Shown here in pieces: positions 1-9,144 of a stretch of 64,000 nt of DNA. Numbering within the stretch: position 1 is the stretch's first letter; each line of letters starts with the position of its first letter. The notes below the pieces were generated by a model. That model saw only the letters and a list, made by a program, of their open reading frames with translations, was not told the DNA's origin and searched no databases. The position numbers were made by a program, and so were the translations under genes. Source of the DNA: Amycolatopsis orientalis DSM 40040 = KCTC 9412 (lineage in GTDB: Bacteria > Actinomycetota > Actinomycetes > Mycobacteriales > Pseudonocardiaceae); the NCBI RefSeq assembly GCF_000478275.1, contig NZ_ASJB01000070.1, positions 1 to 64,000 of the forward strand, given 5' to 3'.

Positions 1-50
1 TACTGGCTTAGTTCACTAGCACACTGTTGAGTTCTCAAGCAACACACCCC
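1..50 (-). promoter_or_regulatory. rRNA operon leader (partial, reads off the left edge)
   Basis: The reverse complement contains TTGAGAACTCAACAGTGTG, the sequence typically found in actinobacterial rRNA leaders upstream of 16S rRNA (antitermination and processing region). The 16S gene itself should lie to the left of the window on the minus strand. Upstream on the minus strand there is a weak promoter-like pair, TTGAAA (142-137) and TAGGGT (116-111), but its 20-nt spacing is longer than ideal. The leader assignment rests on sequence memory of the family; the promoter is only a guess. Confidence 0.65.
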
Positions 51-275
51 AGATCGCACCGCACGCGGCCTTATCTGAAGCAGTTATTTCTTGGCTTTTG
101 TTCGGAGCACACCCTAGCACCTGCTCGAAACTGCCGTTTCAACAGGGGTAAGGTTACCTCTCCGGTTCGGGACCACCCACTCTACCACCATCCGGTGGGA
201 GCTTGGTTCGTGTTCCCGGCGGCCGCTCGGTTTCCCTGGCGACGAAGAGAACATTACACGGCCCGAAACCGGCGT

Positions 276-1520
276 TTACAGGGGGGTCCCTTTTTTCGCG
301 CCGAGGCTCTGACCTGCGTCGATCCGGCTGTCCCCGGGCACGGGCTCGCCATGCGTGGCGAGCACCGTCAGCGCGACGAGCGCGGCGGCAAGCAGAGCGG
401 TGATGTGGATGGGGGCCGGCGTGAACGACGCGGCGAGCACGAGCACCGCGGTCACCGGGAAGCCGATCGCGATCGGACGGCATTCGTTGGTGGGCCCGAT
501 GTGCATCAGCCAGACGCTCAACAGGTAGATCGCGACGGGCACGGTCGTCGCCATGGCCGCGGGAAGGGGCGCCACGTGCCCCGTGTGGGTGTCGTAGTCG
601 ACGGCGACTTCGAGACCGGCACCGAGCGCGGCCGCCGAGGCGAAGATCAGGTAGTGCCCGTAACCCCAGCTCGCGACGGTGAACAGGCTCTTCGCCTTCT
701 GGAGCCGGACGTGTCCCGGCTGGTCGAAGTAGAGCCACCACAGGGAGAAGAGCAGGACGAGCCCCGCCGCGGCGAGGGAGATCAGGCTGCCGGTGTGCTC
801 GCCTTTGTCCAGCCCCTCCTTGATCGCCGTGGTGGCACCGAGGATCGATTCACCCAGCACGATGATCGTGAACAGGCCATAGCGTTCGGCGATGTGATGC
901 GGATGCCAGCCGGTCCACCGCTTGCGTTCGGCGATCATCGGGACGGCGAGTTCGGCGAGCAGGATCAGGAAGAACGACGGCAGGGCCAAGGACTTCGGCA
1001 ACCCGAGCCGGACGATCCACAGGATCTGGACGATCGTGATGCCGATGGCGTAGCGCAAGGCCGCGGGGCGGCAGGTGGGATCGGTCCTGGCGGCGCGCAG
1101 CCACTGCACGACCATCGCGAGCCGCATCAAGACGTAGCCGGCCACCATGATCGTGAAGTCGCCTTCGAAGGCCGACGAGACACCCGCGGCGACGGTCAGC
1201 CCTCCCGCGATCTGGACGAGCGTCACCAGCCGATACGGGACGTCGTCGGTGTCGAACGACGAAGCGAACCAGCTGAAGTTCAACCAGCCCCACCAGATCG
1301 CGAAGAACACCATCCCGAAGCTGAGCGCGCCCTGGCCGATGTGGTTTTCGGCGATCGCGTGGTGCAGGCCGGCCGCGGCCTGCGCGACGGCGACCACGAA
1401 ACACAGGTCGAACAACAGCTCCAGCGGGGTCGCGACCCGATGCCCTTCCCCGGAATCCCGCATCCTCATCGGCCGGTACCAGACCCGCAGGCGACTCCGC
1501 CCCTCAGAATTCTCCGCCAT
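276..1520 (-). CDS. Low temperature requirement protein A (LtrA) family membrane protein
   Basis: This 414-residue integral membrane protein has the LtrA family hallmark ELLFDLCFVVAVAQ near the N-terminus, a conserved GESILG segment in the middle and many hydrophobic helices. The family takes its name from a Listeria locus needed for growth in the cold; its biochemical role is unknown. The frame stays open 43 codons further upstream, but ATG 1520 (MAENSEG) is chosen because GGAGGAG sits just before it and homology begins there. The gene is monocistronic and points toward the rRNA leader at the window edge. Confidence 0.88.
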   Translation of the reverse strand: MAENSEGRSRLRVWYRPMRMRDSGEGHRVATPLELLFDLCFVVAVAQAAAGLHHAIAENHIGQGALSFGMVFFAIWWGWLNFSWFASSFDTDDVPYRLVTLVQIAGGLTVAAGVSSAFEGDFTIMVAGYVLMRLAMVVQWLRAARTDPTCRPAALRYAIGITIVQILWIVRLGLPKSLALPSFFLILLAELAVPMIAERKRWTGWHPHHIAERYGLFTIIVLGESILGATTAIKEGLDKGEHTGSLISLAAAGLVLLFSLWWLYFDQPGHVRLQKAKSLFTVASWGYGHYLIFASAAALGAGLEVAVDYDTHTGHVAPLPAAMATTVPVAIYLLSVWLMHIGPTNECRPIAIGFPVTAVLVLAASFTPAPIHITALLAAALVALTVLATHGEPVPGDSRIDAGQSLGAKKGTPL

Positions 1521-1975
1521 CGGTGCTCCTCCGCATTGTCGAACTCGCGAAGATCTTCGCAGCCCGAAGCGGTTCACACCTGCGGAGAGCGCGCGGCGGG
1601 TGGGTCCAGGCCGGGGTGCACCTCCCCAGGCGTCCCCTGCCGGACCCACCCGCGCGAATGCTTCACCGGACTCGGCTGTCAGTGGACGCGAACCGGCTGC
1701 CGCCGAACGGTCCCCCGCGGACGCCGACGGCCGTCCACCGGCTCGTGATCACGGGTGACCGTTCCTGGAACTCCGGACTCGCCATGATCGCTTCGGCCGA
1801 TCGCTCCATCCCCGAGCGATCGACAGAAATACCACTGTCGGTAGCCAAGACACAGCAGTGAAGGCTCCGTAAGGTCTACCCGGTTGCTCTGAGTAGCGCC
1901 AGACTCTGACTGGCTCAGTCACTCGGATGGAGCATCGGGTCTTGCCGACCGTAGTCATCGGCGCGGACCGATGAC
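1521..1975. other. Intergenic stretch without a supportable gene
   Basis: These 455 bp separate ltrA and the MFS gene, both on the minus strand. Short open frames of 61 and 69 codons exist on the minus strand, but their predicted peptides are Arg-rich, match nothing I recognise and lack a clear ribosome binding site. A promoter for ltrA must lie here, but I cannot place it with confidence. Confidence 0.5.
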
Positions 1976-3448
1976 TCAGCCGCGTTGACTATCGGCGGCA
2001 GCACGGGCGGCTTCCTCCCGCTCAGTGAGCAATCGCCGGTTCCGGCGCGCGCGAAGTTCGATCACGGCCAGTAAAAGCGCCGAACAGGTCAATCCGGCGG
2101 CGCACAGCATCGCCGCGGTCAGGGCCGACGGGTAACCGCCCTTCGCGCCCAGCACCGCGTGAAAGACCGACGCCAGGACGACGGTGCCGATCGCGGTGCC
2201 GATCCGCTGTCCGGTCTGCAACGCTCCCCCGGCCACCCCCGCCATCGACGTCGGCACGCATTCGAGGGTCAGGGTGGTGTTGGGCGAGATGACCATGCCG
2301 CCGCCGACACCGGCGACGAGCAAGGGGACCGCGAACCACCAGCCCGCGGCGGCACCGGGGTCCTGACCGGCGAGGACGGCGACCGTGACCATCCCGGCGA
2401 TCACCATGAGCAGTCCGGTGACGGTGAGCTTGCGGCCCCATCTCGGCACCAGCCGTCCCGCGACCGCCGCCGAGACGGCGGAGCCGAGGGCGAAGGAGGT
2501 GACGGCGAGCCCGGACTGCAGCGGCGTGTAACCGAGGCCCTGCTGGAAGAAGAGAGCGAAGACCAGCCACATCCCGGTGAACCCGCTGAAGTACAGCGCG
2601 CCGACGGCGGCACCCGTGGCGTAACCCGGTGTCTCGGTGAACAGCCGTGTGTCCAGCAGCGGAGGACGACCGCGCCGCACCATCGAGCGTTCCCAGCGCA
2701 CGAACGCGAAGCCGAAGACCACCGCGACGACGAACAGCCACCACAGGCCGCTGAGTCCGCCTTGTTCGGATTCGATCAACGGGAGCAGCACGCCGAGGAC
2801 CGCGACTCCCAGCAGCATGATGCCGACGAAGTCGATCTCGCCCCGCAGGCTTCTCGCCGGTTTTTCCGCTTTCGGCAGCCATCTCAGTGCCAGCGCGAAC
2901 GCCAGGATCCCGATGGGCACGTTCACGTAGAAGACCCAGCGCCAGCCTTGCGGATCGCCGAAGACGGCGAGGATCACGCCACCGAGCACCGGCCCGACCG
3001 CGGTCGAGATGCCGACGGTGGCACCGAACATGCCGAACGCGCGGCCTCGTTCCGCGCCGCGGAACAGGTCCTGGATCATCCCGCTGTTCTGCGGGGTCAT
3101 CATGCCCGAGGCGAAACCCTGCAGGAGCCGCGCGATGATCAGCGTCGTCTCGTCCGGCGCCGCTCCGGCGCACGCGCTGGTCAGCACGAACGCGGCGAGG
3201 GCGAACAGGAACATGCGGCGGCGGCCGAGCGCGTCGCCGAGTCTGCCGCCGGACACCAGCACCAGCCCGAAGGCCAGCGCGTAACCCGAAACGACCCATT
3301 GGATCCCGCCGCTGGACGCGCCGAGGTCCTTCTGGATCGAGGGCAGCGCCGTGTTGACGATGCTGACGTCGAGCAGGCCCATGAACCCGGCGGCGAGGGA
3401 GACGGCGAGCGCCTTCCAGCGCCGCGGGTCGGGTTCGAAGGTGGTCAT
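1976..3448 (-). CDS. MFS drug exporter, DHA2 (14-TM) family
   Basis: The 490-residue protein starts with a short cytoplasmic tail and then LLDVSIVNTALPSIQKDLG, the motif of the first helix in DHA2 drug/H+ antiporters. GRLGDALGRRRMF is the MFS loop 2-3 signature. Length and hydrophobicity fit 14 helices. Such proteins export toxic compounds or antibiotics using the proton gradient. Its ATG overlaps the dnaE1 stop codon by one base (TGATG), so it should be translated by coupling to dnaE1. The C-terminal tail is Arg/Ala-rich and cytoplasmic. The substrate cannot be told from sequence. Confidence 0.88.
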   Translation of the reverse strand: MTTFEPDPRRWKALAVSLAAGFMGLLDVSIVNTALPSIQKDLGASSGGIQWVVSGYALAFGLVLVSGGRLGDALGRRRMFLFALAAFVLTSACAGAAPDETTLIIARLLQGFASGMMTPQNSGMIQDLFRGAERGRAFGMFGATVGISTAVGPVLGGVILAVFGDPQGWRWVFYVNVPIGILAFALALRWLPKAEKPARSLRGEIDFVGIMLLGVAVLGVLLPLIESEQGGLSGLWWLFVVAVVFGFAFVRWERSMVRRGRPPLLDTRLFTETPGYATGAAVGALYFSGFTGMWLVFALFFQQGLGYTPLQSGLAVTSFALGSAVSAAVAGRLVPRWGRKLTVTGLLMVIAGMVTVAVLAGQDPGAAAGWWFAVPLLVAGVGGGMVISPNTTLTLECVPTSMAGVAGGALQTGQRIGTAIGTVVLASVFHAVLGAKGGYPSALTAAMLCAAGLTCSALLLAVIELRARRNRRLLTEREEAARAAADSQRG

Positions 3449-6400
3449 CAGGTGCTGGCGGCGATCCCGGGGATGCCCTTGAGCTCACCGATCAGCATCG
3501 ACGTCACCTTGACCGGGTAGTCGTAGAGCGCGAAGACCGTCTGGTTCTTGCCGACCAGCTTGAGATGCACCGGGGTCTCGCCCTTGTGCGCCAGCAGGGT
3601 CTGCTTCAGCTCGCTGACCACCGCCTGGTCGAGCTTCTCCGGCGCGGCCAGCAGCACGAGCGGCAGATCGTCGTCCCCGTTGCCGACCTCGGACAGGTCG
3701 AGCGGCACCAGTCCGCCGCCGAAGATGGACATCTTGTCCTCGCGCCAGTTGACCCGGCCCTTGACCAGTACCGCGTTGTCTTCGATCAGGTCGGCCGAGA
3801 ACATCGCGTACGACTTCGGGAAGTAGAGGACCTCGATCGACGCGTCCATGTCCTCGACGGTGCAGATCGCCCAGGGCTCGCCCTTCTTGTTGACCCGGCG
3901 TTCCAGCGAGGTGATCAGCCCGGAGATGATCAGCTCGCCTTCCTTCGGCGGATCGGCCAGGATCGCGGCGATCGGGCGGGGCGCGTGTTTGCGCAGGATC
4001 CGCTCGGCGCCGTCCAGCGGATGCGCCGAGACGTACAGGCCGAGCATCTCCCGTTCGTAGGCGAGGAGCTGCTTGCGCGGATACTCCTCTTCCCCGAACT
4101 TCAGATGCGCGAGCGGCGACGAGGACACCGCGTCCTCCGCGGCGTCGTCCCCGCCGAATCCGAAGAGGTCGAACTGACCCATCGCTTCCTGGCGCTTGAG
4201 CGGGACCACGGCCTCGACCGCGTCCTCGTGCACCTGGATCATCGAGAGCCGGGTGTTGCCGAGCGAATCGAACCCGCCCGCCTTGATCAGCGATTCGATG
4301 ACCCGCTTGTTGCAGGCCACGAGTTCGGACTTGTCGAGGAAATCGGTGAAGGAGGAGTACTTCCCCTTCTCCTCGCGGGTCTTGATGATCGACTCGACGA
4401 CGTTCGCGCCGACGTTGCGGACGGCACCCATGCCGAAGCGGATGTCGTCCCCGACGGCCGCGAACCTCAGCGCCGACTCGTTGACGTCCGGCGGGAGCAC
4501 CTTGATCCCGAGGCGACGGCATTCCGACAGGTAGACCGCGGACTTGTCCTTGTTGTCACCGACCGAGGTGAGCAGCGCGGCCATGTACTCCGGCGTGAAG
4601 TTCGCCTTGAGGTACGCGGTCCAGTACGAGATCAGGCCGTACGCGGCCGCGTGACTCTTGTTGAACGCGTAGCCGGCGAACGGGAGGATCGTGTCCCACA
4701 GCGCCTTGATCGCCTCGGACGAGAAGCCGCCGGGGACCAGTTCGCTCGCCTTCATCCCGGCCTCGAAGCCCACGAACTCCTGGTCGAGGACTTCCTTCTT
4801 CTTCTTGCCCATGGCCCGGCGGAGCACGTCCGCGCGGCCCATCGTGTACCCGGCCACCTTCTGGCCGATGTGCATGATCTGCTCCTGATAGACGATCAGG
4901 CCGTAGGTGTCGGCCAGGATCTCCTTCAGGGGCTCCTCGAGCTGCGGGTGGATCGGCTTGACCTTCTGCCGATTGTTCTTCCGGTCGGCGTAGTCGTTGT
5001 GCGCGTTCATGCCCATCGGGCCGGGGCGGTACAGCGCGCCCACCGCCACGATGTCGTCGAACACCGTCGGCTGCATCCGGCGCAGCAGATCCCGCATGGG
5101 CCCGCCGTCCAGCTGGAACACGCCGAGCGTGTCTCCCCTGGCGAGGAGCTTGTACGTCTCCGGATCCTCGACGCCGAGGGTGTCGAGGTCGATGTCGATC
5201 CCGCGGTTGGTCTTGATGTTGTCGATCGCGTCACCGATGACGGTGAGGTTCCGCAGGCCGAGGAAGTCCATCTTCAGCAGGCCGATGGCCTCGCACGACG
5301 GGTAGTCCCAGCCGGTGATGATCGAACCGTCGTCGCGCTGCCACAGCGGGATCGCGTTGGTGAGCGGTTCACTCGACATGATGACCGCGCAGGCGTGGAC
5401 GCCGGCGTTGCGGATCAGCCCTTCGAGACCACGGGCGGTCTCGAAGATCGTCTTGCACTCTTCGTCGGTCTCGACGAGCGCGCGGACTTCGGCCGCTTCG
5501 CCGTAGCGCTCGTGTTTCGAGTCGACGATGCCCGAGAGCGGGATGTCCTTCGCCATGATCGGCGGCGGCAGCGCCTTCGAGATCCGGTCCGCGATCGCGT
5601 AGCCCGGCTGGCCGAAGTGGACGCGGGCGGAGTCCTTGATGGCCGCCTTGGTCTTAATGGTGCCGAAGGTGATGACCTGCGCGACCTTGTCGACGCCGTA
5701 CTTGTCGGTGGCGTAACGGATCATCTCGCCGCGACGGCGGTCGTCGAAGTCGATGTCGATATCGGGCATCGAGACGCGCTCGGGGTTCAGGAACCGCTCG
5801 AACAGCAGTTTCTGCGGGATCGGGTCCAGGTTGGTGATACCGAGGACGTACGCGACCAGCGAGCCGGCGGCCGAACCACGGCCGGGGCCGACGCGGATGC
5901 CGACCTTGCGGGCGTAGTTGATGAGGTCGGCGACGATGAGGAAGTAGGCGGGGAAGCCCTTGCCGATGATGACGTCGAGCTCGATCTCGATGCGCTCGTT
6001 GTAGTACGGGTCCGGGACGCCGTCCGGGTACCGCCACTTGAGGCCGCGCGCGACCTCTTCCCGCAGCCAGGAGCCCTGGTCGTAGCCCTCGGGGACCTCG
6101 AAGAACGGCAGCCGGTCCTTGTGCGTGTAGACGTCCTTGTAGGACTCGACGCGCTCGGCGATCAGCAGCGTCGAGTCGGCGGCGCCGGGGACCTCCTTGT
6201 CCCAGTACTCCCGCATGTCCGCGGCCGACTTCAGGTAGTAACCGTCCCCGTCGAACTTGAACCGGTTCGGGTCGTTCAGCGTCTTGCCCGCCTGCACGCA
6301 CAGCAGCGCGGAGTGGGTGTCGGCCTGGTCCTTGGTGACGTAGTGCGAGTCGTTGGTGGCCAGCGGCTTGAGGTCGAGGAGCTTGCCGACCTCGAGCAGG

Positions 6401-7032
6401 CCCTCACGGACCGACCGCTCGATCGGCAGGCCGTGGTCCATCAGTTCGAGGAAGAAGTTGTCGGCGCCGAAGATGTCCTTGTAGTCCGACGCGGCCTGGA
6501 TCGCCTCGGTGCGCTGCCCCAGCCGCAGCCGCGTCTGCACCTCGCCCGAGGGGCAGCCGGTGGTCGCGATGATGCCTTCGTGGTTCTCCGCGATCAGCTC
6601 GCGGTCCATCCGGGGCTTGCGGTAGTAGCCCTGCATGCTCGCGAGCGACGAGAGCTTGAAGAGGTTGCGCAGCCCGGTGGAGTTCTCGGCGAGCATCGTC
6701 ATGTGGGTGTAGGCACCACCACCGGAGACGTCACCGCCCTCACCGAACTCGTCGGAGCCGCGCTGGTTGGCCTGTCCCCAGAAGACCGGCTTCTTGTGGA
6801 AGCGGCTCTCCGGCGCGACGTAGGCCTCGATGCCGATGATCGGCTTGAGTTCGTGCTTGACCGCCTGCTGGTAGAACTCGTCCGCGCCGTACATGTTGCC
6901 GTGGTCGGTCATCCCGACCGCGGGCATGCCGAGGCGCGCCGCCTCCTTGAACAAGGGGGCGATCTTCGCCGCACCGTCGAGCATCGAGTACTCGGTGTGC
7001 ACATGCAGGTGGACGAAGGAATCGTTCGACAC
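3448..7032 (-). CDS. dnaE1: DNA polymerase III alpha subunit, DnaE1
   Basis: This 1194-residue replicative polymerase opens with a PHP domain (HLHVHTEYSMLDGA), which in actinobacterial DnaE1 is an active proofreading exonuclease. The palm domain follows: GRGSAAGSLVAYVLGITNLD and the catalytic acidic motif PDIDIDFDD. After it come the finger, helix-hairpin-helix and OB-fold regions. Length matches mycobacterial DnaE1 (about 1184). No intein is present. Translation starts at GTG 7032, preceded by GGGGAGG. It forms a two-gene unit with the downstream exporter, with stop and start overlapping. Confidence 0.97.
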   Translation of the reverse strand: MSNDSFVHLHVHTEYSMLDGAAKIAPLFKEAARLGMPAVGMTDHGNMYGADEFYQQAVKHELKPIIGIEAYVAPESRFHKKPVFWGQANQRGSDEFGEGGDVSGGGAYTHMTMLAENSTGLRNLFKLSSLASMQGYYRKPRMDRELIAENHEGIIATTGCPSGEVQTRLRLGQRTEAIQAASDYKDIFGADNFFLELMDHGLPIERSVREGLLEVGKLLDLKPLATNDSHYVTKDQADTHSALLCVQAGKTLNDPNRFKFDGDGYYLKSAADMREYWDKEVPGAADSTLLIAERVESYKDVYTHKDRLPFFEVPEGYDQGSWLREEVARGLKWRYPDGVPDPYYNERIEIELDVIIGKGFPAYFLIVADLINYARKVGIRVGPGRGSAAGSLVAYVLGITNLDPIPQKLLFERFLNPERVSMPDIDIDFDDRRRGEMIRYATDKYGVDKVAQVITFGTIKTKAAIKDSARVHFGQPGYAIADRISKALPPPIMAKDIPLSGIVDSKHERYGEAAEVRALVETDEECKTIFETARGLEGLIRNAGVHACAVIMSSEPLTNAIPLWQRDDGSIITGWDYPSCEAIGLLKMDFLGLRNLTVIGDAIDNIKTNRGIDIDLDTLGVEDPETYKLLARGDTLGVFQLDGGPMRDLLRRMQPTVFDDIVAVGALYRPGPMGMNAHNDYADRKNNRQKVKPIHPQLEEPLKEILADTYGLIVYQEQIMHIGQKVAGYTMGRADVLRRAMGKKKKEVLDQEFVGFEAGMKASELVPGGFSSEAIKALWDTILPFAGYAFNKSHAAAYGLISYWTAYLKANFTPEYMAALLTSVGDNKDKSAVYLSECRRLGIKVLPPDVNESALRFAAVGDDIRFGMGAVRNVGANVVESIIKTREEKGKYSSFTDFLDKSELVACNKRVIESLIKAGGFDSLGNTRLSMIQVHEDAVEAVVPLKRQEAMGQFDLFGFGGDDAAEDAVSSSPLAHLKFGEEEYPRKQLLAYEREMLGLYVSAHPLDGAERILRKHAPRPIAAILADPPKEGELIISGLITSLERRVNKKGEPWAICTVEDMDASIEVLYFPKSYAMFSADLIEDNAVLVKGRVNWREDKMSIFGGGLVPLDLSEVGNGDDDLPLVLLAAPEKLDQAVVSELKQTLLAHKGETPVHLKLVGKNQTVFALYDYPVKVTSMLIGELKGIPGIAAST

Positions 7033-7092
7033 CAGCGAAAACCTCCCCTAGGCAGACGGATCCCTGGCTGCGTGACGCGGGCCGGTCCTCCC

Positions 7093-7120
7093 ACCCTAGG
7101 CTTGCCAAGATCATCAGCAA
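7093..7120 (-). promoter_or_regulatory. Candidate dnaE1 promoter
   Basis: Reading the minus strand, TTGCTG (7120-7115) and TAGGGT (7098-7093) are separated by 16 nt and lie about 55 nt upstream of the GTG start. This resembles the housekeeping-sigma consensus of actinomycetes. It is a sequence match only. Confidence 0.4.
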
Positions 7121-7237
7121 CTCGCGGGGGGACGCGGCTCTTGGGCGATGCCGAGTCTGCTAGCTGTCGAAGATCAAATCCAGCTGGCTCGCCGGAGTCG
7201 TCGCCACCCGAACGGGGCAGTGGGCCGGACTCGCGGA

Positions 7238-8323
7238 TCAGCTCAGCCGGGCCAGCCGCTCGTCGACCACCTCCTTGTCGAACCACTCCGGATCGAACCC
7301 CTGGCCGCCGAGTTCTTCGATAAGGCCTTCGTTGACTTCGTCGTCCGGGTCGCGCAGGGCATCCAGCAACATCTCGTAGCCCCGCTCGTCGTCGCAGTCC
7401 GCCGGAGGCGCGGCGCGTTCGCCGTCGAGACACCTCGGTGCTTCGGGAAGGGCGACCAACGACTCGACGCGGAGCCAGTGCCGCCAGCGCTCCGCCTCGT
7501 AGACGAACCGGTGTCCGGGTGACGTGACGACCTGGCCGAGGGTCACCTCGTCGTCCAGACGGTCGCCTTCTCCGCCCAGGATGTCCGCGCCGAACCCGCC
7601 GTACGCGGTCTCGAACCGGTGATACTCCCGTTCGGCACGGTCGAACGCGGCCGCGAGGCTCCGGTGCAGGTCGGCGAGGGTGACGTCGGAGCGGACTTCG
7701 AGCCGTCGCCAGATCGCGTCGTCCGGCTCGGCCAGGGCGACCGCCAGCCGGAGTCCGGTGACCGGCGCGGGTGGGGGCAGGACGAGCGGCAACGGCTCGG
7801 CCGTCGATATGCGCGGCAGCGGTTCGTAGCCGGGAAGACCGAGCCATCGGCGCAGCTGGGCCGCGCGCTCGGGCAGGTCGGGCCTCGGATCTCTGCCCAG
7901 TTTCATCAGGTCGGGGATCGTCTCCCGGATCCAGGCGGCGCTATCCGCACTGACGTTCAAGGCCGCTTCGACCTGACTCCGGAACTCCTCGGGAGTCAGC
8001 GGTGCCTCTGTCACCTCGAAACCGCCGCGAAGAACCGACCGTGCGTCGGCGGGCACGGGGTGGAGTTCGATCACGTCGACTTCGCGCTCGTTGACCACCA
8101 CCTCGACCCCCACCGAGCGTTTGCCCGCGGTCAGGGTGGCCGAGAGGACCATGCGGTCCTGATCCGCTCGGCCTTGGACGACGCAGTCCGAAAGCCCGAC
8201 CGGCCCGTGGAGCAGCTTCGGCCAGCGCTCCACCCTGGCCACGTCCAGAAGCGGACGGGACCGGCGGGAGCGCTCGTTCTTCGGTCTTTTGGCGGGCTTG
8301 CGCCCGCGGCTGACGGGGCTCAC
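7238..8323 (-). CDS. pRiA4b ORF-3-like family protein
   Basis: The protein has 361 residues. The C-terminal two thirds contain LRLAVALAEPDDAIWRRLEV followed by TLADLHRSLAAAF, the pattern of the pRiA4b ORF-3-like domain (PF07929), first seen on Agrobacterium plasmids and in transposon-linked genes. Its function is unknown. The N-terminal part has no recognised domain and begins with a Lys/Arg-rich stretch. GTG 8323 is chosen as start because the upstream frame, although open for another 236 codons, reads antisense through the neighbouring F420 gene. There is no strong Shine-Dalgarno. No transposase is nearby. Confidence 0.78.
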   Translation of the reverse strand: MSPVSRGRKPAKRPKNERSRRSRPLLDVARVERWPKLLHGPVGLSDCVVQGRADQDRMVLSATLTAGKRSVGVEVVVNEREVDVIELHPVPADARSVLRGGFEVTEAPLTPEEFRSQVEAALNVSADSAAWIRETIPDLMKLGRDPRPDLPERAAQLRRWLGLPGYEPLPRISTAEPLPLVLPPPAPVTGLRLAVALAEPDDAIWRRLEVRSDVTLADLHRSLAAAFDRAEREYHRFETAYGGFGADILGGEGDRLDDEVTLGQVVTSPGHRFVYEAERWRHWLRVESLVALPEAPRCLDGERAAPPADCDDERGYEMLLDALRDPDDEVNEGLIEELGGQGFDPEWFDKEVVDERLARLS

Positions 8324-8455
8324 CCGTCGAGTATCGCGAGCGGCACCGACAATTTGCGGCCCGGCGAGCAGCCATGATCCAAAAGTGCTTGCCGACCAGG
8401 GCGCGGATCGGCAGACTGGCCAGCCGCCAAGATCACCGAGCAGCCCGGAGAGTTG

Positions 8456-8857
8456 ATGATCGACCTGCGTGAGATGAACGAACGCGTGATCGCGGAGTTC
8501 CGCGCGAACGGCCGCCACGGCGACGGCCTCCCGACGCTGCTGCTCACGACCACCGGCGCCCGCACCGGGCGGCGGCATGTGACGCCGATGCTGTTCCTGG
8601 CCGACGACGACCGCTACGTGGTCTTCGCGGCCAACGGGGGCGCTCCGGGGCATCCGGACTGGTACCGGAACCTGCTCGCGGAGCCGTCGGTCGACGTCGA
8701 AGCGGACGGAGAGGCCTTCACCGCCCATGCGGTCGAGGTCACCGGAGCGGCCAGGGACCGCCTGTTCGCGAAGCAGGCGAAGGCGTTCCCGCGACTGGCC
8801 GAGCATCAGGCGAAGACCAGTCGCCCGTTCCCGGTGATCGCGCTCAAGCGGGCGTGA
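8456..8857 (+). CDS. Nitroreductase-family deazaflavin (F420)-dependent oxidoreductase
   Basis: The 133-residue protein belongs to the Ddn/FDOR split-barrel family. TGARTGRRHVTPM is the cofactor-phosphate binding loop, and GGAPGHPDWYRNLLAEP is the other family signature. Relatives bind F420 and reduce nitroimidazoles, quinones or other substrates in the cytoplasm. The ATG at 8456 has CGGAG five bases upstream; a TTG one codon earlier is less likely. The gene stands alone and is followed by a long palindrome. The physiological substrate is unknown. Confidence 0.88.
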   Translation: MIDLREMNERVIAEFRANGRHGDGLPTLLLTTTGARTGRRHVTPMLFLADDDRYVVFAANGGAPGHPDWYRNLLAEPSVDVEADGEAFTAHAVEVTGAARDRLFAKQAKAFPRLAEHQAKTSRPFPVIALKRA

Positions 8858-8865
8858 CCGGAGCT

Positions 8866-8908
8866 GAAGGGCGCTTTCCCCGCATGCGATGCGGGGAAAG
8901 CGCCCTTC
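8866..8908. terminator. Perfect palindrome after the F420 reductase gene
   Basis: Arms of 20 bp (GAAGGGCGCTTTCCCCGCAT and its complement) flank a 3-nt loop, starting 9 nt after the stop codon. There is no U-tract on either side. It is one of the family of long stop-codon-proximal palindromes in this window and probably acts as a terminator. Confidence 0.6.
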
Positions 8909-8992
8909 GCCGCGTCGCATGCGGTGAAGGGCCCCTTCAGCCCCTGTGACACTGGACACGTGAGTCCCGGAATTCGGTGCCACCACAGGGCT

Positions 8993-9014
8993 CTGGGCGC
9001 GCGAAGGCGCCCAG
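8993..9014. terminator. Small GC-rich hairpin
   Basis: CTGGGCGC and GCGCCCAG pair around a 6-nt loop in the gap before the GntR gene. It could be a second terminator. Support is weak because the arms are only 8 bp and such hairpins are common in high-GC DNA. Confidence 0.3.
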
Positions 9015-9090
9015 TACCGCTTTGTATTCACGTCCGCTTAACCCATCGCCGCCGGCCTCGCACGGCGAATGAGGCCCTGAGACCGAACGC

Positions 9091-9144
9091 TTGACAAAGT
9101 GATCGACCGACCGCACGATTCCGTCCCATGAACCTGTCTGACAG
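9091..9144 (+). promoter_or_regulatory. Promoter and candidate operator of the asparagine operon
   Basis: TTGACA (9091-9096) is followed after 17 nt by CACGAT (9114-9119), which puts the transcription start at or next to the ATG at 9128. No Shine-Dalgarno is present, so the first mRNA is probably leaderless. CTGTCTGACAG at 9134-9144 is an 11-bp palindrome of the t-GTC-n-GAC-a form seen at FadR-type GntR operators. It lies just inside the coding region, where a bound repressor would block the start of transcription. Confidence 0.5.

Noticed and set aside
1663..1958. Two small minus-strand frames (61 and 69 codons) between ltrA and the MFS gene
   Set aside because: No ribosome site, no recognised family, and composition typical of chance frames.
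3565..7323. Open frame of 1252 codons on the plus strand opposite dnaE1
   Set aside because: It is composed of Arg/Val/Asp/Leu-rich sequence with no family resemblance and is the mirror of dnaE1 codon bias; dnaE1 has full catalytic motifs.
7238..8323. pRiA4b ORF-3-like gene as evidence of an integrated plasmid or transposon
   Set aside because: No integrase, transposase, terminal repeats or direct repeats flank it, and the family is widespread on actinobacterial chromosomes.
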